Shown here: piece by piece, positions 42,486-51,556 of the stretch | How the letters are laid out: the number at the start of each line of letters is the position of its first letter | Numbering within the stretch: position 1 is the first letter of the stretch | From: Palsa-147 sp036513895 | GTDB taxonomy: Bacteria; Acidobacteriota; Terriglobia; Acidiferrales; UBA7541 | DNA length: 64,000 bases | Assembly (NCBI GenBank): GCA_036513895.1 | Contig: DATBYF010000107.1 | Location: forward strand, 48,669-112,668 | Direction: 5' to 3' | Notes under the pieces: generated by a model | Seen by the model: the letters and a program-made list of their open reading frames with translations, nothing else | The model's database searches: none | Told to the model about the DNA's origin: nothing | Made by a program: the position numbers and the translations under genes

Positions 42486-42571
42486 AATTTTGTTACGATT
42501 AGAAATTTATTAAGTCTTGCATTATGTTGCAGTTAGAGAAATTTCTGATCGTTTTCGTGTATCGATTAGAA
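42486..42571. repeat. 86-bp dispersed element, copy 2
   Basis: AATTTTGTTACGATTAGAA, 37 bases, TTTCTGATCG, TTTTCGTGTA, TCGATTAGAA. Box order and distances equal those of 19252-19337, including an AGTTA at the same offset in the otherwise unlike interior. Confidence 0.7.
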
Positions 42572-42620
42572 TTTGCTAATTGCCGTCTCATCATCGGTTA
42601 TTTTAGGCGAAGCGAAGATG

Positions 42621-42646
42621 CCGGGCGTGAAGCCCGGCGCTACAAG
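42621..42646. repeat. REP-like hairpin with CGCTACAAG tail
   Basis: CCGGGC-GTGAA-GCCCGG, a six-pair stem, followed by CGCTACAAG. The tail matches that of the element at 22513 (CGCTACAAA). Confidence 0.5.
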
Positions 42647-42749
42647 TGCGGTGGCCACGTCGGACGCTAGGCCGCTCTTCGCGTCGGTGCTGGCGCAGAT
42701 TTGAGACGTAGCGGCGGGTGTCGCTGTTTGTGCGGCGGTCGGCGATCGA

Positions 42750-43697
42750 CTAGGCGAAAAATTGGCCCATGCGGCGGAACTTCTCGTAGCGGCGGGCAAT
42801 GAGCTCCTGCGCGGGCAAGCGTGAGAACTCACGAAGCGAGTTCACCAGTGCGGCATCGAGAAATCGCGCCGCTCCCTCGTAATCAACGTGGGCACCACCT
42901 TCGGGTTCTGGAATAATTTCGTCAATCAAGTTCAGATCGAGAAGATCCTTAGCAGTAATGCGGAGAGCTTCCGCGGCGATCTCGGCCTTCCCCGCGCTGC
43001 GCCACATGATGGTCGCGCAGCCCTCAGGCGAAATAACCGAATACACGGAATTCTCGAACATGTGAATTCGATCGCCCACGGCAATCGCCAGCGCGCCACC
43101 CGAGCCGCCTTCGCCCGTAATGGTCACCAGAATTGGAACCGGCAGCCGGGCCATCTCACGGAGATTCACCGCGATCGCTTCCGCCTGACCGCGCTCCTCC
43201 GCGTCGACTCCGGGATACGCGCCGGGAGTATCAATAAACGTAAGAATCGGCCGATTGTACTTGGCCGCAAGATTCATAGCTCGCAACGCTTTGCGATAGC
43301 CTTCTGGCTTGGCCTGCCCAAAATTTCGCGCGATGCGCTGCTTGGTGTCATGCCCTTTTTGCTGGCCAATCACCATCACCGGGCTGCCGTGGTAGGTGGC
43401 CATTCCGCAGACCATCGCCGGATCATCAGCAAACGCGCGGTCGCCATGAATTTCAAGAAAGTCGTCGAACAGCAATTGAATATAGTCGAGTGTCTGCGGG
43501 CGTTGAGGGTGTCGCGCCAGTTGCAACCGCTGCCAAGCGCCAAGGTGCGCGTAAAAATCCCGCTTCAATTCCGCCACCTGGCGCTGGAGGCGCTCGAGAG
43601 CCATGGCGTTGTCGACGCCAGTGAGCGTCAAAAGGTCGTCGACTTCGCGCTCAAGCGTGTCAATCTCGCGCTGGCGTTTTTTATCCTGTTTTTTCAT
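42750..43697 (-). CDS. accA: acetyl-CoA carboxylase carboxyltransferase subunit alpha
   Basis: A 315-aa AccA from MKKQDKKRQ, 14 bp after the dnaE stop. Family regions are present: IQLLFDDFLEIHGDRAFADD, VMVIGQQKGHDTKQ, FGQAKPEGYRKALR, FIDTPGAYPGVDAEERGQ, ITGEGGSGGALAIAVGD and SVISPEGCATIMW. It transfers carboxyl from biotin to acetyl-CoA with AccD (not in this window), the first step of fatty acid synthesis. Adjacency to dnaE is a frequent bacterial arrangement. Confidence 0.95.
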   Translation of the reverse strand: MKKQDKKRQREIDTLEREVDDLLTLTGVDNAMALERLQRQVAELKRDFYAHLGAWQRLQLARHPQRPQTLDYIQLLFDDFLEIHGDRAFADDPAMVCGMATYHGSPVMVIGQQKGHDTKQRIARNFGQAKPEGYRKALRAMNLAAKYNRPILTFIDTPGAYPGVDAEERGQAEAIAVNLREMARLPVPILVTITGEGGSGGALAIAVGDRIHMFENSVYSVISPEGCATIMWRSAGKAEIAAEALRITAKDLLDLNLIDEIIPEPEGGAHVDYEGAARFLDAALVNSLREFSRLPAQELIARRYEKFRRMGQFFA

Positions 43698-43711
43698 CAA
43701 CTGCGTACCGA

Positions 43712-46700
43712 TTACATAAGAACCGAGTCCGCTCCACAAATCACGCGAATCTGATCGAGCAATTCGGAGTCTGCGCGGACCAAGCGATCCGATTCGAGTG
43801 TCGCTTCCGAGCCGTCGCCGCCGACGAGACCAAATTCAACTTTGCAGCGCCCCGGGCGGCTGGCCATCAGTTGGTCGAGCCGCTCGAGCAAGCTCTCGTC
43901 CGCTGCGCTCAAATCTACGCGAACGCGCAAGAGAGCGGGCGAGCGTTCGAGCATCTGCTCCAGCGGCTTCGCGTCCATGATGCGCAGCCGCGTGCCAGCA
44001 TCTTCCACTGCTACGCGCCCTTTTACAAGCAAGGGCACGGAAGTCTTGAGAACCGCCTCGAGCCGCGCGAACGGTTCTGAAAAGACAAGGCACTCCACGA
44101 CGGCCGTTCTGTCCTGGAGCGTAACTATCGCCCAGCGCTGGTTATCTCTTTTCGAGCGCATTGGGCGAGTTTGCACCACGATTCCAGCCACGACTACATC
44201 CGAGCCATTTTTCTGGCTCTCGAGCATGCCTATATCAATGGCTTTCACTTCCGCGAGGCGTCCCGCATATTTCTCGAGCGGATGCCCGGAAATGTAGAAA
44301 CCAAGCACAGCGTATTCACCTGCGAGGCGCTCTTCCTCGGTCCATTCATCAACGGCGGCCGGTTGTCGAGCCGGCGCGGGCGCAGCAGAGGCCATGGCGC
44401 CGAAGAAAGCATTCTGACCACTGGCTCGCTCGCGATTCAGCCGCTGGCCGTGCCTCATCGCATCGTCAATGCTCGCCCAATGGCCGGCGCGGGTGCCTCC
44501 CAGCGAATCGAAGGCACCAGACTTGACCAAACTCTCCAGCACTCGGCGGTTCAATAATCCGGAGTCGAGCGCGGCGCAAACCTCGAAAAGGTCGGTGAAT
44601 CGCCCATGCTTCTTGCGAGCTTCGACGATTCCTCTTGCCGTGCTCTCCCCCACGTTCTTGATCGCCGCCAATCCAAAACGAATGTGTTCGCCCACGGGCG
44701 TGAAATCGAGCGAGCTTTCATGAACGTCCGGAGATAGAACCGTAATTCCCAAGTCACGGGCTTCGGCGATGTATTTCACCAGCCTATCGGTATTCCCCGT
44801 TTCCGCTGTAAGCATTGCAGCCATGAATTCAACCGGATAATGCCGTTTCAAATAAGCGGTTTGATAGGCTACGACCGCATACGCGCACGAATGCGACTTA
44901 TTGAAGCCATAGCCTGCAAATTCCGCCATTAAATCGAAAATCTTCTCCGCTTTTTTCACGGGCACTTTGCGTGCCGTGCTGCCGGCGGTAAACTTCTCGC
45001 GCTGCGCGGCCATGTCTTCTTTATTCTTCTTGCCCATGGCCTTTCGAAGTATGTCCGCTTGGCCAAGTGAGAAACCCGCCAGCCGGTTGGCGATTTGCAT
45101 CACCTGTTCCTGGTACAGAATTACTCCCCAGGTTTCCGACAGGATGTCTTTCAACTCCGGCAAGTCATAAGTGACTTGCTTCTTGCCATGTTTGCGCGCG
45201 ATAAAGTCGTCAATCATTCCGCCTTGGATTGGACCGGGGCGATAGAGCGCGTTGAGCGCAGTCAGGTCTTCGAGCCGGGTCGGCTGATAGCGCCGCAGGA
45301 CGTCGCGCATGCCGTGCGATTCAAATTGAAATATCCCGGTCGTATTGCCGCTGGCAAAAAGCTTATAAGTCTCCGCGTCATCGGTCGGGAGGCTGGCCAG
45401 GTCGAATTCGACTCCGCGATTCTGGCGAATGAGCAAGACAGCGTCGCACAACACCGTAAGCGTCGTCAGCCCGAGAAAGTCCATTTTCAGTAGGCCAATG
45501 CGCTCGAGATCGTTCATGTCGTACTGCGTCGTTACTTCATCCTTGCTCGACTTATAGAGAGGAACGATTTCAGTAAGAGGGCGGGGCGAGATCACGACTC
45601 CTGCCGCGTGGGTGGAGGCGTGGCGTGCAAGTCCTTCGAGGCGTAGAGCAACGTTAATGAGATCGCCGATCTTTTCGTCGTCTTTTTTCAGTTGCGCGAG
45701 CTGTGAAGATTGCTTCAAGGCATCTTCGAGCTTGATGTTGAGCTGATTGGGAATGAGTTTGGCGAGCCGGTCCACGTCGCCATAGGGCATATCAAGCGCG
45801 CGGCCCACATCTTTGATCGCTGCTTTCGCCGCCATCGTCCCAAACGTAATAATTTGCGCGACGCACTGGTCGCCGTATTTCTTGCGGACGTACTCGATCA
45901 CCTCGCCACGCCGGCGATAGCAGAAATCAATATCAATGTCAGGCAGCGACACGCGTTCCGGATTCAGAAATCTCTCGAAAAGCAGATCGTACTGGAGGGG
46001 ATCAATATCGGTGATGCGCAAAGCATAGCTAACCAGGCTTCCCGCCGCTGAGCCGCGGCCGGGTCCTACCGGAACTCCCTGCACGCGCGCGTAATGAATA
46101 AAATCCCACACGATCAAGAAGTAGCCCGCAAAATTCATCTGCTTGATCATCTCGATTTCACTCGAGAGTCGGCGCTCGTAGGAATCGAGCGGCTGGCGAA
46201 GCAGTCCCTTCGACGCTAATTTTTCGAGCTGCGGCAATCGCGAGACGAATCCTTCGCGCGCGACCTTTTCGAAATAGGAGTTCGCGGTGTGGCCCTCAGG
46301 CACCTGAAATTCAGGAAAGGGATTATCAACACGCTGAATTTTTACGCGGCATCGTTCAGCGATCGCGACAGTGCGCCCCACGGCGTCCGGCAGTTCGCGG
46401 AAGACGCGAGCCATTTCTTCCGCCGTCTTGAAATAAAATTGGTCCGTCGCAAATTTCATGCGATTGACGTCGCTCATGGACTTGCCCGTCTGAATGCACA
46501 TCAGAACTTCCTGGGGACGGGCGTCCGACTGCTTCAAATAATGCGTATCGTTCGTGGCGACGAGGGGGATGCCGGTTTCGCGCGAAAGTTGCACGAGATC
46601 GCGGTTCACCCACGTCTCGATTTCCATCCCCTGATCCTGAATTTCCAGAAAAAAATTCCCTTTCCCAAAAATTTCCTGCAAGCGATAGGCGGACTCGCGC

Positions 46701-47167
46701 GCTCTATCGAGCTTCTTTTCGGAGACGGCTTCGGTGACTTCACCGCGCAAGCAAGCAGAGAGGGCAATCAATCCCTTGCTGTGCCGAGCGAGAAGATCGT
46801 GATCTATGCGCGGCTTGTAGTAAAAACCTTCGAGGAATCCGGTGGAAACCAGCTTGATGAGATTTCGGTAGCCTTCATCGTTTTCGCAAAGAAGAACGAG
46901 ATGATTAGATCGCTCGGCGTCCGCACCCCGGGTCTTATGGCTTCCCGGGGCGACATAGACTTCGCAGCCGATGATCGGCTTGACTCCCCGCAATGTGGCT
47001 TCGTGATAGAAATTTGCGGCGGCGAAGAGATTACCGTGGTCCGTAACCGCGACAGCGGGCATTCCCCGGCGGGCGGCTTCGGCGGTTAGTTCGCCGACTT
47101 CGCAGGCTCCGTCGAGCAGCGAGTAATCCGTGTGCAGATGAAGATGGACGAAGTTCGGGCGATCCAT
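43712..47167 (-). CDS. dnaE: DNA polymerase III alpha subunit
   Basis: A 1151-aa replicative polymerase. PHP domain at the start (FVHLHLHTDYSLLDGACEV), then the PolC-type catalytic core with PGRGSAAGSLVSYALRITDI and the aspartates of LPDIDIDFCYRRRGEVIEYV. AGYGFNKSHSCAYAVVAYQT marks the tandem HhH border, and an OB-fold follows near residue 980 (VVVAGIVVQTRPMRSKRDNQ). The beta-clamp motif was not identified. DnaE1-type length. Upstream of accA. Confidence 0.96.
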   Translation of the reverse strand: MDRPNFVHLHLHTDYSLLDGACEVGELTAEAARRGMPAVAVTDHGNLFAAANFYHEATLRGVKPIIGCEVYVAPGSHKTRGADAERSNHLVLLCENDEGYRNLIKLVSTGFLEGFYYKPRIDHDLLARHSKGLIALSACLRGEVTEAVSEKKLDRARESAYRLQEIFGKGNFFLEIQDQGMEIETWVNRDLVQLSRETGIPLVATNDTHYLKQSDARPQEVLMCIQTGKSMSDVNRMKFATDQFYFKTAEEMARVFRELPDAVGRTVAIAERCRVKIQRVDNPFPEFQVPEGHTANSYFEKVAREGFVSRLPQLEKLASKGLLRQPLDSYERRLSSEIEMIKQMNFAGYFLIVWDFIHYARVQGVPVGPGRGSAAGSLVSYALRITDIDPLQYDLLFERFLNPERVSLPDIDIDFCYRRRGEVIEYVRKKYGDQCVAQIITFGTMAAKAAIKDVGRALDMPYGDVDRLAKLIPNQLNIKLEDALKQSSQLAQLKKDDEKIGDLINVALRLEGLARHASTHAAGVVISPRPLTEIVPLYKSSKDEVTTQYDMNDLERIGLLKMDFLGLTTLTVLCDAVLLIRQNRGVEFDLASLPTDDAETYKLFASGNTTGIFQFESHGMRDVLRRYQPTRLEDLTALNALYRPGPIQGGMIDDFIARKHGKKQVTYDLPELKDILSETWGVILYQEQVMQIANRLAGFSLGQADILRKAMGKKNKEDMAAQREKFTAGSTARKVPVKKAEKIFDLMAEFAGYGFNKSHSCAYAVVAYQTAYLKRHYPVEFMAAMLTAETGNTDRLVKYIAEARDLGITVLSPDVHESSLDFTPVGEHIRFGLAAIKNVGESTARGIVEARKKHGRFTDLFEVCAALDSGLLNRRVLESLVKSGAFDSLGGTRAGHWASIDDAMRHGQRLNRERASGQNAFFGAMASAAPAPARQPAAVDEWTEEERLAGEYAVLGFYISGHPLEKYAGRLAEVKAIDIGMLESQKNGSDVVVAGIVVQTRPMRSKRDNQRWAIVTLQDRTAVVECLVFSEPFARLEAVLKTSVPLLVKGRVAVEDAGTRLRIMDAKPLEQMLERSPALLRVRVDLSAADESLLERLDQLMASRPGRCKVEFGLVGGDGSEATLESDRLVRADSELLDQIRVICGADSVLM

Positions 47168-47245
47168 GCGAGTCTATTTTAATCCAGGTGCAATCAATCG
47201 TTCACAAAAGTTGATGACGCCAACAACCGCATCGAATTCTGGAGA

Positions 47246-48781
47246 TCAGCGCTTGCGCGATTTTTTCGCCGGCTTCGCCGATTTCTTCACTTTCGCGGCG
47301 GGGCGAGCATGAGCTTTCTCGGCCGCCGGCGCTGCGGGCTTTGCCGCTTCGGCCTTGGGCGGCTGCGGCTTAGCGACTTTCGAAGCCTCGGGCGCAGCAG
47401 CAGGCGCCTTCCCGGACTCAGCAGCGGCTTGCGCCGACATAATCGCTGCTTTGTGTTTCTGCTTGGACTTTTTCTTTTCCTCGATCTTCTTCTTGGGCTC
47501 GTCCTTTATTCCGGCAAGCCGCTTGAGAATTTTGGTGCGCTCGATCGGATCTTTGCCCTTGCCGCGAAGTTGCGCTTCGAAAAAGTCCTCCAGCACTTTG
47601 TCAAACTTGGGCCCGCGCGGCACGCCCAACGCGTCTAGTTCTGCTATCGGCATGCTGGCACGCATCGGCCGCCACTTCTGCAAATAGTTCCGGATCTTGG
47701 CGCCGGCCTTCGAATTTCCGTACTCGGCCTGAAGAAATGCAAGGCGCTCAGGGGGAACGCTACCGAGATAGAAATATGCATCCTTTGGGGCATTCGTTTT
47801 GCGGCCCTTCAGCGTCTTCAAAACCTTTTCTGTCTCTGGCACCAATTCGTTGTATGCGGCCATTTCCTTGGCCGAAAATTCCATACTTCGCAAAGCCGAA
47901 GAGGCTTCACGGTCCTTCAATCGCGCCAGCAGGAAATACGTGACGGCGGTGCCGAGGCGAGGACGTACTCCTGCCGACAAAAATGCTTCGCGGGCTCGAT
48001 GCAAGCGATTTAGGCCGTCGTAGTCCGGGTGGCGCCGGGGCAGGTTTGGATGAATTGCGGCGATGAGTCCGTGAGCTTCCCATTGCTTCAACACGCCGCC
48101 GGGATTGTCCTCGCGGCCAAGGGCCAGCACTTCCCTGCCAACAGCGCGACCCCCGAGGTGTTCGTGAAGGCCGCGGCCGATTGCCAGATCGAACCATTCC
48201 TGAGTGCGGCTTTCTTGCTTGAAATCCATACGCACGCAGTAACGAAGAATGCGCATGAGACGTATCGGTTGATTCGTGAATGCGTGAATCGAGAGAGCAC
48301 GCACTTCCCGCTTCTCGAGATCGGCGAGGCCATTCGTAGGATCGAGCAGAAGTCCGCGCGATGCCGGATTCAATGAAATCGCGATCGCGTTCAGAGAGAA
48401 ATCGCGCCGGCGAAGATCTTCCATCACCGTGGACCAGCGAATCTCGGGCTTGGCGCCAGGCCGCTCGTAGAAATCATCGCGCGCTGCAGAAATTGAGCCG
48501 TCGGCATCGCCGGCGAAAATGATTTCGTAGTGCCGCAGGTTCTCGCTCTCGGAGACAACGCGTGCGCCGCCTTTTTCGAGTTCGCGGACAATTCGCAGCG
48601 GGTTTCCCTCGATGGTGAAATCGAGATCACGGATTGGCATTCCGGAAATCAGGTCGCGCACAGCGCCGCCAGTCAGATAGACATTCGAATCTTGCGCACG
48701 CGCGAGCTCCTGCACGCGTACCAACGCGGCGCGTTGCTCCGGCGATAGGCGGCTTTCGAGCAAAAACATGTAATCAGGCAT
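47246..48781 (-). CDS. CCA tRNA nucleotidyltransferase / poly(A) polymerase family with Lys/Ala/Pro tail
   Basis: A 511-aa protein from MPDYMFLLESRLSPEQ (a GTG 26 codons earlier lacks a ribosome site). The class II nucleotidyltransferase head has LTGGAVRDLISG and the catalytic RDLDFTIEGN, plus MEDLRRRDFSLNAIA and the RNA-binding QPIRLMRILRY. It adds or repairs the tRNA 3' CCA, or adds poly(A). The last 85 residues are a basic, low-complexity tail (KKKIEEKKKSKQKHK, then KPAAPAAEKAHARPAAK, ending KKSRKR), like histone H1 C-termini and unusual in this family. xerD and murJ lie upstream on the same strand. Confidence 0.85.
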   Translation of the reverse strand: MPDYMFLLESRLSPEQRAALVRVQELARAQDSNVYLTGGAVRDLISGMPIRDLDFTIEGNPLRIVRELEKGGARVVSESENLRHYEIIFAGDADGSISAARDDFYERPGAKPEIRWSTVMEDLRRRDFSLNAIAISLNPASRGLLLDPTNGLADLEKREVRALSIHAFTNQPIRLMRILRYCVRMDFKQESRTQEWFDLAIGRGLHEHLGGRAVGREVLALGREDNPGGVLKQWEAHGLIAAIHPNLPRRHPDYDGLNRLHRAREAFLSAGVRPRLGTAVTYFLLARLKDREASSALRSMEFSAKEMAAYNELVPETEKVLKTLKGRKTNAPKDAYFYLGSVPPERLAFLQAEYGNSKAGAKIRNYLQKWRPMRASMPIAELDALGVPRGPKFDKVLEDFFEAQLRGKGKDPIERTKILKRLAGIKDEPKKKIEEKKKSKQKHKAAIMSAQAAAESGKAPAAAPEASKVAKPQPPKAEAAKPAAPAAEKAHARPAAKVKKSAKPAKKSRKR

Positions 48782-48875
48782 GAGGCTTAAAAGTCCTCCC
48801 AAGTCCCGACAAATTTGTCGTCGTTTCTCGGCGCTGCCGCTGGCGAGCGCCGTTTTCACAATCTAATTCTTTAGA

Positions 48876-49760
48876 TCAGGCACGCGGATGGTGCTCGCGA
48901 TAGACCTGCTTCAGCCGTTCTTCCACCACATGGGTATAAATTTGCGTCGTGGCGATGTCCGAGTGGCCAAGCATCATTTGAACCGCGCGCAAATCCGCGC
49001 CGCGATCCAGCAAATGCGTGGCAAAGCTGTGCCTCAGCATATGAGGCTTTAGTTTTTTTCGAATGCCCGCCAGGCGTCCGCAATCAGAGATTGTCTTCCA
49101 AAAACTATGCCGCGAACATTCTCCGCCCTTCCGGCTCAGAAACAATAGCGGCGGTGTGTTCTCGCGCGCGAGTTTTGGCCGCGATTCTTTTAGGTATCGG
49201 CGCACAACTTCAATGGCGCGCCGTCCTATCGGCACGAGGCGTTCTTTGTCACCCTTTCCGATGCATCGAACGTAGCCCTTATCGTAATAAATGTCGTTTA
49301 GCCGCAACTTGCACAACTCGGAGACGCGCAGGCCTGCCGAATACATAACTTCAACCATGGCTTTGTCGCGCAATCCGATAACGGTGCTGGCATCCGGTTG
49401 TCCGATGAGGCGCTCAACTTCCTCGACCGTCAAAAACATTGGCAAGCTGCTGCGAAATCGCGGCGACTCTACGGTCTCCGCCGGATCGTCGCTGATCATT
49501 CCCTCGGCCAGCGCGAACCTGAAGAAATGGCGGATGGTCACTAAGTGGCGCGCCACCGTGCGGCTGTCAAGTCTCCGGTGATAGAGATGGCGCAGAAAAT
49601 CGACGATCTCGTCCCGCGTCACTTTGTCGAGCGTGACTCGTTGGCCCGCTGCAAACGCCGCAAACTTTTCGACGTCGCGGCGGTAGGCGTCGAGCGTATT
49701 GGCCGAGACGCCTTTCTCCACGCGCAAATAATTTAAAAATGAACGGATTGCCGCTTCCAC
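48876..49760 (-). CDS. xerD: tyrosine recombinase XerD/XerC
   Basis: A 294-aa recombinase. The SAM-like N-terminal domain (about 1-90) begins SFLNYLRVEKGVSANTLDAY. The catalytic residues in order are Arg in SAGLRVSELC, Lys in GKGDKERLVP, His-x2-Arg in HMLRHSFATHLL, His in LGHSDIATTQ and Tyr in IYTHV. It resolves chromosome dimers at dif with a partner Xer. GTG start behind GGGGG. The length and RYLKESRP region fit chromosomal Xer rather than a phage integrase, and it is far from the phage-like module. Confidence 0.92.
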   Translation of the reverse strand: MEAAIRSFLNYLRVEKGVSANTLDAYRRDVEKFAAFAAGQRVTLDKVTRDEIVDFLRHLYHRRLDSRTVARHLVTIRHFFRFALAEGMISDDPAETVESPRFRSSLPMFLTVEEVERLIGQPDASTVIGLRDKAMVEVMYSAGLRVSELCKLRLNDIYYDKGYVRCIGKGDKERLVPIGRRAIEVVRRYLKESRPKLARENTPPLLFLSRKGGECSRHSFWKTISDCGRLAGIRKKLKPHMLRHSFATHLLDRGADLRAVQMMLGHSDIATTQIYTHVVEERLKQVYREHHPRA

Positions 49761-49822
49761 TGATCCCCCAGGGTCGGAAACATAGGCCGCTGCCTATAAT
49801 TTATAAGTTAGCGCGATCGCAA

Positions 49823-51442
49823 TCAAACTGAGCGCCCAGCCAGCATTGTGCTGCGAACGAATGCGATCACTTCATGCACTTCTTCGCAACGCATCAACCA
49901 TGCCGCGCCCATGTATATTGCCACTGCCGCCGTGATGATCGCCGCCAATCCTGCCGCTTGCGGCAAGAACCGGTCGCTTGGAATCGATTGGTAGCCTCGC
50001 ATCAACAAGATGCAGGCTACGGCCATTGCCAGTGCGCAAACTATGGTCCGTCCCAGAGAGGCTAGCAGCGCCGTCGCTCCAACGCGTCCAAATCTCCCGC
50101 GGAAAATTACGAAGAGCGCGCCGAAATTCACGTAGGCTGCGATTGCGGTTGCCAGCGCTGGGCCGGCGTTTGAAAGCCTTTGCGCCAGAAAAAAAAGAAA
50201 GCCGACGTTGAGTAAAATATTTGCGCACAAAGCTACCGCGGCAACGCGAACCGGAGTCGCCGTGTCCCGCAACGAGTAGAACACCGGGACGATCAATTTC
50301 ACGCCGGCAAACGCGGGCAGGCCGAGCGAATAGCAAAGCAAGGGGCGCGTCGTGAGGGCGGTGGATGCCGCTACAAATTGCCCGTGCTGGAAGAGCACGC
50401 GGACGATGGGTTGCCGCAACAGTGCCAGCCCGACCGCCGCCGGTATTGTGACGAATGAAACGAGCCGCAGCGCGTAACCAAACGTCGCGGTCATGTCGCC
50501 CAATCGCTGCTGATTCGCCTGCCGAGAAAGCGTTGGCAGCAGCGCTGTTGATATCGCGAGTGCGAAACTTCCGAGTACCAATTCGACGACGCGGTCGGCT
50601 ACGTACAGCGATGTGATGCTTCCCTGCGGGAGTTTCGGCGACATCGCAAAAATCGTATCTACGAAAAAGTTGATTTGATAGAGGCCAATCCCGAAAAAGC
50701 TCGGAATCATGAGTTTCGCAACCGTTCGGATGCCCCGGTCCTTGAGTGAAATTTGAAAGTGAAATCGCATTCCGCGCCGCAGAAGCGCCGGAACCTGCAT
50801 AAAAAATTGCAGTGCGCCCGCGAGGAGAACGGCGACAGCCAGGGCCACCGCTGGGCTTCGGTATTGCGGCGGCGCTAGATTGACGATTGGTGTATATACC
50901 GCGGCGAACGAAAATGTAATTAAGGTGAGGTTGAAGACGATTGGCGTGGAGGCGGGCAGTCCAAACACGTTGTAGCTGTTCAGAATTGCCATTGCCAGAG
51001 CCGAAAGCCCCACAAAAAACACGTAGGGGAAAATGATGCGGTTGAGATACACCGCCAGCCCCAAATCGATCCGGTGACCTCCTGCGAGCGTGAACAAGTC
51101 CATGACGCGATCCGAAAAGACCACGCCGAGGACGGTCAGCGGTGCCAACAGGACGGTAAGTGTCCAGAAAGCGCGTTGCGCAAACTCCCAAATTTCCGTC
51201 CGCGATTTCCCCGTGATATAGCCGGTGAAGACGGGTATGAAGGCCGCCGTCATCGAGCCTTCGCCGATCAGACGGCGCAAGAGATTTGGTATCCGAAACG
51301 CGAGGATAAACGAGTCCGCGGCTACGGAGGTGCCCAGCAGAAGAGTGATGCGTTCGTCTCGTAAGTACCCTAGAATGCGGCTGATAATGGTCGCTAGGGT
51401 TATGGCCGAGGCGGATTGGAGAATCTGCCTTTTCTCGGTCAA
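49823..51442 (-). CDS. murJ: lipid II flippase MurJ
   Basis: A 539-aa MOP-superfamily protein with about 14 membrane helices. Family signatures: SAITLATIISRILGYLRDER, ADSFILAFRIPNLLRRLIGEGSM in two runs, and FIPVFTGY. It flips lipid-linked murein precursor to the periplasm. The start is TTG 51442 with GGAG about ten bases upstream. It is divergent from the plus-strand gene at 51557, and the 114-bp spacer holds a sigma-70 promoter for the latter. Confidence 0.93.
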   Translation of the reverse strand: MTEKRQILQSASAITLATIISRILGYLRDERITLLLGTSVAADSFILAFRIPNLLRRLIGEGSMTAAFIPVFTGYITGKSRTEIWEFAQRAFWTLTVLLAPLTVLGVVFSDRVMDLFTLAGGHRIDLGLAVYLNRIIFPYVFFVGLSALAMAILNSYNVFGLPASTPIVFNLTLITFSFAAVYTPIVNLAPPQYRSPAVALAVAVLLAGALQFFMQVPALLRRGMRFHFQISLKDRGIRTVAKLMIPSFFGIGLYQINFFVDTIFAMSPKLPQGSITSLYVADRVVELVLGSFALAISTALLPTLSRQANQQRLGDMTATFGYALRLVSFVTIPAAVGLALLRQPIVRVLFQHGQFVAASTALTTRPLLCYSLGLPAFAGVKLIVPVFYSLRDTATPVRVAAVALCANILLNVGFLFFLAQRLSNAGPALATAIAAYVNFGALFVIFRGRFGRVGATALLASLGRTIVCALAMAVACILLMRGYQSIPSDRFLPQAAGLAAIITAAVAIYMGAAWLMRCEEVHEVIAFVRSTMLAGRSV

Positions 51443-51483
51443 TCGCCGGAAGCTCCGATTCTAACCCTTTTAACACCAACAAG

Positions 51484-51512
51484 TTGACAACACTTTCACC
51501 AAAAGATAACAT
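51484..51512 (+). promoter_or_regulatory. sigma-70 promoter for the 164-aa protein gene
   Basis: TTGACA (51484-51489), 17 bases, TAACAT (51507-51512). Perfect -35, good -10 and ideal spacing; the leader is about 38 bases to the TTG start at 51557. Confidence 0.65.
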
Positions 51513-51556
51513 AACTTTCCAGGTTTCGCAACTGCCTTCCCAAAAGGAACTCTGAT

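Larger units (their letters stand above)
42304..42749. other. 446-bp spacer with repeats
   Basis: No gene supported. Holds a GGCATCCTGC element at 42367-42381, the second copy of the 86-bp CGATTAGAA element at 42486-42571, and a CCGGGC hairpin at 42621-42646. It separates the accA end from the ferredoxin-fold gene start. Confidence 0.6.

Noticed and set aside
48876..49760. Tyrosine recombinase as the integrase of the phage-like module
   Set aside because: It lies 35 kb away, next to murJ, and has the features of a chromosomal Xer protein; no attachment repeats were found.
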